From NCBI GenBank assembly GCA_002189035.1, contig CM007992.1, positions 2,170,001 through 2,234,000 of the forward strand: a stretch of DNA of 64,000 bases. The letters are read 5' to 3'. Every line of letters starts with the position of its first letter. Within the stretch, counting starts at the first letter, position 1. Below, one piece after another: positions 56,777 to 64,000 of this stretch. Position numbers and translations under genes: made by a program. The stretch is from Utricularia gibba (Eukaryota > Streptophyta > Magnoliopsida > Lamiales > Lentibulariaceae). The notes beneath the pieces are model-generated. The model ran no database searches and was not told the DNA's origin. It worked only from the letters and a program-made list of their open reading frames with translations.

Positions 56777-57190
56777 TGGTATATTTTTCTATATAAATAT
56801 ATATTGTAATTAGTTTACAAAATAGAACAATTCTCAAGTTTATTCTATTGAATCTTACCCTATTAGTTCTTTTACTTCCAAAGTGTTTTATGGTGAATCC
56901 GACATGATTTTTCTCTCTCAGATTTCTTGTCTTGTAGTTGCGCTCTTTAGGGAGGTTCATTTTTTTTTTCAATTCCCTGCTTGCCTGAGATATGGTTTAT
57001 TAGTTACTATTAGCTATTGTTTTGTGCTTTCTTATGTATCATTTTGCTTAGATCCTGTTAGTGAAGAAGTAGAAACAAGAGTTTGAAGAATAACCAAATG
57101 GAAACTACCATCTATAAGCTATACCATGGAGGAAACTACATATACACGAAAAGGAAACTAACTTAATGAGCAAATCAAAGTATATCAACA
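56777..57190 (-). repeat. copia 3' LTR (minus-strand element)
   Basis: Read on the minus strand it begins TGTTGATATAC directly after the purine tract TTGAGGGGG (plus 57,191-57,199) and ends AAATATACCA at 56,777, immediately beside the Harbinger TAA. The matching 5' LTR lies beyond the window. Confidence 0.7.
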
Positions 57191-58917
57191 CCCCCTCAAG
57201 ACGCAACATCTTGAATAGGAGCACTAGTAAGACACAATTGTTCTAGAAGATTTCTAAAATGGTGTGCTGACAAAGCCTTGGTAAAGATATTAACAACCCA
57301 ACTCTTAGAAGGGACATACATTGGTACTAAGAGACCAAATCTCTCACAAACAACGTGACAATCAATATCCAAGTGTTTAGTCCACTCATGAAACACAGAA
57401 TTCTTCGTGATATGAATAGCGGCTTTATTATCGCAAAACAAAGAGACGGGTTGAGGAATATCATACTTCATGTTCTACAAGATAGAAAAGAGCCACTTGA
57501 GTTCAGTAATAGTAGCTGCCATACTGTGATATCCAGCCTTAGCAGATGATCGAGAGACTGTATTCTGTTTCTTGGCTCACCAAGAGATGGATTGTCCTCA
57601 AAAATAAATGTGTTTGCCAGTAAGGGAGTGCCGAGTAACAGGACAAGCTGCTCAATCTACTTCACAAAGGCTTGGAGTATAGGATTCTAAACAAGACTAT
57701 ATCGAATGCCAAGTATAATAGTTTCATGCAAGTAGCGAACCATGGAGAGCAGCATTCCAGTGAGCTTGACGGGGTTCTTGCATAAATTGACTGAGACGTT
57801 GAGTTGCAAAAGTCAAGTCTAGTCTCGTGTAAGACAAATACAACAAGCATCTGACAAGTCGCCAATCTGGCATCGCATCTGCTAATGATGGGGATGTGTC
57901 ATCGAATAGTCTAAGCTTGGTGGGTAGTGGAGATGCTGCTGATTGGGACTCTTGAAGTCCAACATCTCGTACAATATCCAAAGAGAATTTTCGCTGGTTA
58001 ATAAAGATGCCTTTGTTGGATTGGAAAAACTCAAGACCCAAACAATACTTAGCTTGCCTAAGATCCTTGATAGTAAATTTATCATGAAGGAACGTCTTGA
58101 GTCAATCACTCTCATGTGTCAATGAGCTAGTGAGAATTATGTCATCGACATAGACAAGGAGACAAAAAAGATGCCCATCAAATATCGTAGTGAAGAGGCA
58201 AGGATCATTGATCAAGCAAGCAAAGCCATAGCGAACAAATGCCAAAGAAAGTTGTTGATTTCATTATGGAGAACAAGTGAAGCTGCCATGTGGCATTTTC
58301 ATATAAACTTCTTCATTAAATGTGCCATGAAGGAAAGAAATATTGACATCAAGCTGATGCAGTGGCCATGAACATTGTGCAGCAATGGCAATGAAAACCC
58401 AAATAGTAACATTGGCCACTACAGAAAAAACCTCAACATAATTCACTCTAGGAACTTGAGTGAATCCCTGAGCCACCAAGTGGGCATTGTACTTGTTAAT
58501 GGAGCCATCTGGATTCAATTTGATTTTATACACCCATTAACACCCTATTGATTTCTTCTCGGGTGGTAAATCAATCACTTCCCAAGTCTCATTACAAGTA
58601 AGAGCACGAAGTTCATCCTCCATTGCAGCTACCCAATGAGGATCTTGAGTTGTTTCATGATAAGAATTGGGTTCCTAAAGATTATCAAGGGCATTGAGAA
58701 AACTATATGTTGTGAACAACTATGAAGCTCATAATCAACAAGCTGACTAGGTGGGCAACGAATACGTGACGGTCATGCAACCAATGGGATGAGTGAGGCT
58801 CCTGTAAGAGGTGCAGGTTGAGCATCCAAGGTAGAATGAGCATCGGAAAAATGTTCCCCATAAGACTCAAAAGAATCTTCCTAGGAATCCGCATTGGGTG
58901 TAGGTGTTGGATCAAAT
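56777..58917 (-). mobile_element. Ty1/copia retrotransposon (minus), 3' half, interrupted at 58,918
   Basis: From 58,900 down the minus strand gives the linker before RT (PNSYHETTQDPHWVAAMEDE), RT N-terminal half (58,264-58,533; IKLNPDGSINKYNAHLVAQG and LHQLDVNISFLHGTFNEEVY), RT C-terminal half (57,724-58,041; GLEFFQSNKGIFINQRKFSL) and RNase H (57,196-57,471; [20 protein letters not shown]), then a purine tract and the 3' LTR. The reading stops at 58,917, where another element's LTR begins. The gag, protease and integrase parts are expected beyond that element, outside the window. Confidence 0.85.
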
Positions 58918-60367
58918 TGTTAGTGTATGTGTTCTAGAGACAATCAACTCATTTGCAAATCTTATTTTTTGATATTTACTTTGAATTGTGATCAAATTTA
59001 TATCATTGATAAAATCCTCTATTTGATCTATGTGCTATAGAAATTATGATGAGATCATAATGTGAGATTCTTCAAGCACTCATGATCAAGTTAAATCTCC
59101 CTGGCAAGAGTATTTGTGAAACGAGGATATCACAAATACGGACAAGGTGGCACATATTGAGTTCCCTAAACAGTTTAGGCAATGGTTCTCACAATTGATG
59201 TAATGAGATTACTAAATCCTATGTGTGGGTATCGATTAGAGAATCGATTCACTGGATGACTCATCTTCGAGATGCTACTATGGGAAGCTAACCAAGTGTC
59301 AGTAGCAAGATCTCGAATATGAGAGCCGTGCAAGTAAGCTTAGACTTGAGGTCAACAAAGTTATCTTGATCTTAAGCTCACATTTTCGCTCATTACTAAT
59401 GGGAGCCTAACCATGGCTTGCCTAGTATGGATGAGTAGGGAAGTGACTTCTTTAGGTTGGAGATAGTTGATTGATCAATAAAGGATTTATCACTCATGTT
59501 AGCAATGAGATCATATCTCAAGTAATTGCATCAAAAACTAACAGTAAGTCCTGGGGCCCAGGGTAATAACACTCGAATTGTTTGAGTAGGTCATTGAATG
59601 TTAATGCTTGAATGCAATTATAAGTTTGATACATCATAAAGACTAACACCCATGTTCTAGTACCGAATGAGATATAAGTATGATGAAAGCTGTTCATTGC
59701 ATGGTGGCTGGTCATGGAAAGGCTCAATCAGTTCACCTAATTATTCTTTAATCTTGGGGATCATGATATGTTGCTAGACATCACTCATGATCGATAATGA
59801 TGGATTTGATTAATTAAGAGTTAATTAATAAATCCATTATTACGGTCTTGATTGAGAAAGCCTATAGAGTCACACACAATAGTGGAGTCACTCATCGATA
59901 TTAAATAGAATGACACAATTACATGAGATGTAATTGGTAAAGTGGATAAATTAAATAGAGAATTATTTTGAGTTTAATATTGATTAAACTCAAAATAAAA
60001 GATCTCATATAGATATGATTTGATATGTCACAAAATATCTATCAAAAGATTTAGATCTTGAGATCTGCTCCAAGGTCTTCGTGCTCTCTGAGACTAATCC
60101 ACAAGGAGGCGTTTTTCTCTACTAGCACCTGAGAAATTCGACCAGCATTCAAGAGCCTTGAGAAGGTTATCGACGGAGTGCTCCACGTGTGGATACCATA
60201 GAGGCCGTCTGCTATTGGCGGTTCGTGAACAACGGAGTCATCTGAAAGGTATTTCCGAATCCCTTTGTCTAATGTATACCGTATTCTAAGATCTGCGTTG
60301 GGGGTTTCTCAAAATTTTTAAAATTCCGCTGCTTTTGAGACATACAATGTCTACGAGAAACCCAACA
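58918..60367 (+). repeat. copia 5' LTR
   Basis: The left end TGTTAG abuts broken copia RT-linker sequence. The right end CCCAACA is one base before the primer site. Length is about 1.45 kb. The partner LTR is outside the window. Confidence 0.8.
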
Positions 60368-60404
60368 GTGGTATCAGAGCGAGGTTATGGAATACGTGTA
60401 TACG

Positions 60405-60646
60405 TTAGAATCTTTGCTGATTTTACGAGATGTTCTCATATGCTGCCTTATCAGTGACACATTAGAATCTTTGTTGATTTTACGAGATGTTCTCATATGT
60501 TGCCTTGCCGGTGACACATTAGAATCTTTGCTAATTTTACGAGATGTCCTCGTATGTTGCCTTGCCGGCGATCATCGTAATAGCATGTGATTTTGCGAGA
60601 TGTTCTCGTATGTTGCCTTGCTGGCGATCATGATAATAGTATGTGA
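60405..60646 (+). repeat. Leader tandem repeat: three 57-bp units plus two 56-bp variant units
   Basis: Units start at 60,405, 60,462 and 60,519, each TTAGAATCTTTGxTxATTTT then ACGAGATGTxCTC. The variant form, ending ATCATxxTAATAGxATGTGA, repeats once more to about 60,646. They lie between primer site and gag. Confidence 0.9.
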
Positions 60647-61527
60647 TGCACGAAATCTGATTATGTTGGATTGTTTTGCTGCCCTAGGATGCACGAAATT
60701 TTATTGATGATTGATGCTTTCGAGAATCATATCTTACGTGTATATGCGCAACATGATGATGGTTTATATGTGAAAGTCGTGGGGCATGATGGCCTTTGCA
60801 CGAATTTTGATTATGATGATCATATTGGTGAATTATCGATGCATATGATGTTTGATAATTTATTTGTGACCAAGGCATCTAGGGTCAATTAGAATTTTCG
60901 AGCTTTATGTATGAAAATCCAGGGAAACGATGCGTTATGAACGAAAGGGCAAGGGTTGTCAGGATTCCTATCTGATAGGATATCGATATCCATAGTGCAA
61001 GTGTTGCCTATGGAAAAATCCCCTATCAAATAATTAAGCTTATTCCTTCCACTGACATAAGGAGAACGAGAGTCATTTTTAGTGCATAGAGTTGTTGGCT
61101 ACCGTCAAGCTCTCCACTACACATGACATATTCGAATTATGGAATTAGATTCACGGTGGGTTGGCTTAACTGATTTTATCAACTTGTTGACTAAAGCCAA
61201 GGTTGGTAAAATTGGAGGAAAGGTTAAGGTAAATAGTTTTTACATCAAGAGTTGATGACTCAATGATACAGTGGTTGTATGAGAGATACAATTGGCATGA
61301 GATGACTACCTGTTTCATTCATTAAAGCTTGTTGGCTACAGTCAAGTTGGAAATGAATGAAATGGGACACTATCCCACTAAGAAAATTTGATTTTCTCGT
61401 TTTGTTAGTAAGGGGCTGCTATCTCGAAAAACATAGTGGGAGTATATCACATTTAATAAAGACTAGTTAGATGTGATTTAAGGAACACTACATGATGTGT
61501 TTGCTTTCTCTTCTTCAGGTTGAAGAT
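60647..61527 (+). other. copia leader, non-coding
   Basis: Sequence between the leader repeats and gag ATG. A 73-codon open frame at 60,671 has no family features. 61,481-61,520 has a pyrimidine-rich tract and AG just before the gag ATG, so a leader intron is possible. Confidence 0.4.
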
Positions 61528-64000
61528 ATGTCTTCTAGCGTGAATTTGAGATCCATTCTAGAGTCCAACAAGTTGGTTGGCTTGAATTTTACTGATTGGC
61601 ACCGCAATTTGAGAATTGTTCTCAAGGCGGAGAAGATTGCTTGCATCCTTGAGCAAGATGTTCCTACACAACCCAGGGCTAATGCAGTTGAAGATGTTCG
61701 GCGTGCATATCAGAAGTATCTAGATGATGCTGAGCTTGTCTCCTGTATCATGCTTGCTTCGATGGCCCCTGATCTCCAAAAACAGCATGAGGCGATGACT
61801 TGCCAACAGATGATAACACACCTCAAGGATCTGTTTGGTGAGCACTCATGACTTGAAAGGTTCAAGACATCAAAGCTGTTGTTCAATTGTCGCTTGGCAG
61901 AAGGAAGTTCTGCTGCTGATCATGCGACATTGATGTTGAGTTACATTGAGAAGTTGTCCACTCTTGGTTTTGTGTTGGATAAGGACTTGAGTATTGACTT
62001 AATCCTTACCTCACTACCTGATAGCTACTCGCAGTTTGTGATGAACTATCAGATGAACAAGATGGATCAAACTGAGAAAACTATCACAAAGGAACAAAAG
62101 AATGTCATGCTTGTCTCTTCAAGAAAAAAGGTTTCCAAGAAGAAGAGTCAAGACAAGAAACTCAAAGCTAAAAGTGAGATCAAGAAGAAGAAGCTTGTTG
62201 AAAAACTGGCTAAGGGTGAATGCTTTCATTGTGGGAAATCTGGTCATTGGAAGAGAAACTGCAAAGCCTATCTAGAGTCAATCAAGGGCAAGAAGCAGAA
62301 TGAAAATTCAGCTTCAGGTATTCACATGATTGAGATTAACACTACTATCAAGAATGGTTCTTGGGTGTTAGATTCTGGTTGTGGTGCTCACATTTGCACT
62401 AACATGCAGGACCTAATGAGTAGTAGAATCTTGAAGAAAAGCGATGTTGACCTAAGAGTTGGGAATGGTGCATGAGTTGCTACCATGGCAGTTGGGACTT
62501 GCCACATCGCCCTACCTTCTGGATTATCTCTTGAATTAGATTCTGTTTATTGTGTTCCCTCATTGTCTAAGAACATCGTCTCTATTTCTTGTTTAGACAA
62601 GATTGGTTTCGAGTTTTCTATAAAGAACAATTGTTGTTCCATACGACGAGGGAATGTGCATTATGGTACTGCTACGATAGTAAACGGAATGTATGTTTTG
62701 GATCATCATGATTCAGAACAGATTAACATGTGCATAAAAAGGCCAAGGATTGACAATGTCTTGAATTCTTACCTCTGACATTGTCGTTTAGGCCATATAA
62801 ACAAGAAGCGTGTTGAGTACTTATATCGATTGGGATATTTGGACTCAGAAGATTATGAATCTTATGAAACATGCGAATCTTGTTTATTGGGCAAAATGAC
62901 AAAGCAACCTTTTCTAGGAAAAGGAACAAGAGCTGAAAACTTATTGGATTTAATACATTCTGATGTATGTGGTCCAATGAACATCACTGCTAGAGGGGGT
63001 TTCTCGTATTTTATCACTTTTACAGATGACCATTCAAGATATGGACGCATCTACTTGATGAAACGAAAATCTGAAGCCTTTGAAAAGTTCAAAGAGTTTC
63101 GGATGGAGGTCGAGAACCAACTTGAGCGTTCCATCAAGAAACTTCGATCAAATCGTGGTGGGGAATACTTGAGTAATGAATTCAAGAATCATTTGAAGGA
63201 CAATGGTATTGTCTCAGAAAGAACTCCTCCTGATACACTTGAGCACAATGGTGTTTCTAAGAGGAGAAATCGAACTTTGCTTGACATGGTTCGATCCATG
63301 ATGAGTTTTGCAGAACTACCAAAGTCCATGTGGGGATATGCTTTAGAGGCAGCGGCTCATGTTTTGAACAAAGCCCCATCGAAATCGGTTGAAACCACTC
63401 CTTATGAGATTTGGACTGGCAGAAAACCGAGTTTCTACTATCTCAAAGCTTGGGGATGCCCCGCTTATGTAAGAAGGTTGAAGTCAGATAAGTTGGAGAA
63501 CAAATCTGACAAGTGTTTCTTTCTAGAATATCCACAAGAAACCATGGGATACTACTTCTATAATCCTCAAGAGGGAAAAATTTTCATCTCGAGGAATGTC
63601 GTCTTTTTAGAGAAAGAGTTTCTCCTCAAAGAAGCAAGTGGGAGTCGTTTTGAACTTGAGGAGATGTTTGAGAATGAGCCAGTGACACCTATAGAGATGC
63701 CAGTGGGTGACTCAAAAGGTAATCTAGGCTCACCATCTCGAAATTGTGTCCTAGAAGCTGGTAATGTACTAGTGAGCAATCAACCTGAGCAATCTGACTT
63801 CCCAAATGTACCAAGCATATTTTCTGTCAGAAGATCAGTCTGACAACATAACCCTATTGTGAGATATGGTTTCATTGTTGATGCCGAAGGCATGGGAGAC
63901 CTCATATTAGATGAGGAACCTCGGACTTATGACGAAGCAATCAATAGTGATGAGTCAAGTAAATGGCTTGTTGCCATGAGAAGAATGTATGGACATTGGT
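61528..64000 (+). pseudogene. copia gag-pol, one frame with four TGA stops, partial
   Basis: ATG 61,528 opens gag (LVGLNFTDWHRNLRIVLKAE). A CCHC knuckle (CFHCGKSGHWKRNC) is near 62,221 and a protease WVLDSGCGAHIC near 62,360 with its aspartate. Pre-integrase, integrase and the start of the RT linker (DEEPRTYDEAINSDESSKWL) follow. A single frame holds over about 2.47 kb with no indel. The stops are TGA at 61,849, 62,473, 62,776 and 63,841. In integrase the first catalytic D (62,962) is kept, but the second position reads N (63,151, LRSNRGGEYL) and the third reads K (63,259, NGVSKRRNRTL). So it is dead but recent-looking. Confidence 0.9.

Larger units (their letters stand above)
58918..64000 (+). 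mobile_element. Ty1/copia retrotransposon (plus), 5' part, runs off the window
   Basis: A 1,450-bp 5' LTR (58918-60367, TGTTAG...CCCAACA) is followed by a perfect initiator-Met tRNA primer site TGGTATCAGAGC (60,369-60,380), a leader with tandem repeats and a gag-pol frame from 61,528 to the window end. It is inserted within the minus-strand copia element ending at 58,917 and is therefore the younger of the two. Confidence 0.9.

Noticed and set aside
60387-60590. A repetitive open frame with a 19-residue unit
   Set aside because: It is a translation of the 57-bp leader repeats between primer site and gag; the start codon and context do not fit a gene.

Overview
This window looks like nuclear DNA of a flowering plant, most likely a eudicot. 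AT-rich intergenic sequence surrounds a few GC-richer plant genes (phytocystatin, cytochrome b561/DOMON protein, ARM-repeat protein, METTL21-type methyltransferase). The rest is dominated by plant-type transposable elements: Ty1/copia, a Ty3/gypsy Tat-lineage element, PIF/Harbinger, hAT remnants and small inverted-repeat elements. No bacterial operon, rRNA, confident tRNA or CRISPR was seen. The species cannot be named from the sequence.

Layout. 0-3.3 kb: a minus-strand Myb/SANT-like gene with an in-frame tandem duplication, then a decayed copia gag-protease remnant. 3.7-7.2 kb: two convergent host genes, a methyltransferase (+) and an ARM-repeat gene (-, with a 63-bp last exon found here by splice-site reading). 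Each carries exactly one -1 frameshift in a G run. 7.2-18 kb: AT-rich DNA, a 315-bp terminal-inverted-repeat element, a solo-LTR-like element, a hAT scrap and a reverse-transcriptase-less copia element with both LTRs. 18.0-19.4 kb: a three-exon CYB561-DOMON gene, intact. 19.4-34.4 kb: a second copy of the solo-LTR-like element in inverted orientation, microsatellites, a copia element with its RT deleted, a hAT BED-finger fragment, a PPR-DYW tail fragment and a second copy of the copia LTR. 34.4-34.8 kb: an intact phytocystatin gene.

36.6-46.6 kb: a complete-length Tat-lineage gypsy element (10,001 bp) with two approximately 528-bp LTRs and a perfect AAATG target-site duplication. It has gag, protease, RT, two different RNase H domains and integrase, then an antisense multi-exon gene between integrase and the 3' LTR. 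Its sense frames are broken. 48.3-64 kb: a nest of transposons. A promoter-like stretch with two G-boxes is cut by a copia element (+). A PIF/Harbinger transposon with TIRs and TAA duplications sits against its 3' LTR. A copia element (-) follows, and it is interrupted by another copia element (+) that runs off the window end.

The intact host genes are the CYB561-DOMON gene and the cystatin. The methyltransferase and ARM genes would be intact but for one base each. The most informative signals are (1) recurrent single-base shortfalls in G runs, pointing to assembly error or slippage, (2) the spliced antisense gene in the Tat element, (3) the structurally complete Harbinger element whose DDE codons survive despite three stop codons, and (4) decay of the last copia element, where all four stops are TGA and two integrase catalytic residues have changed.
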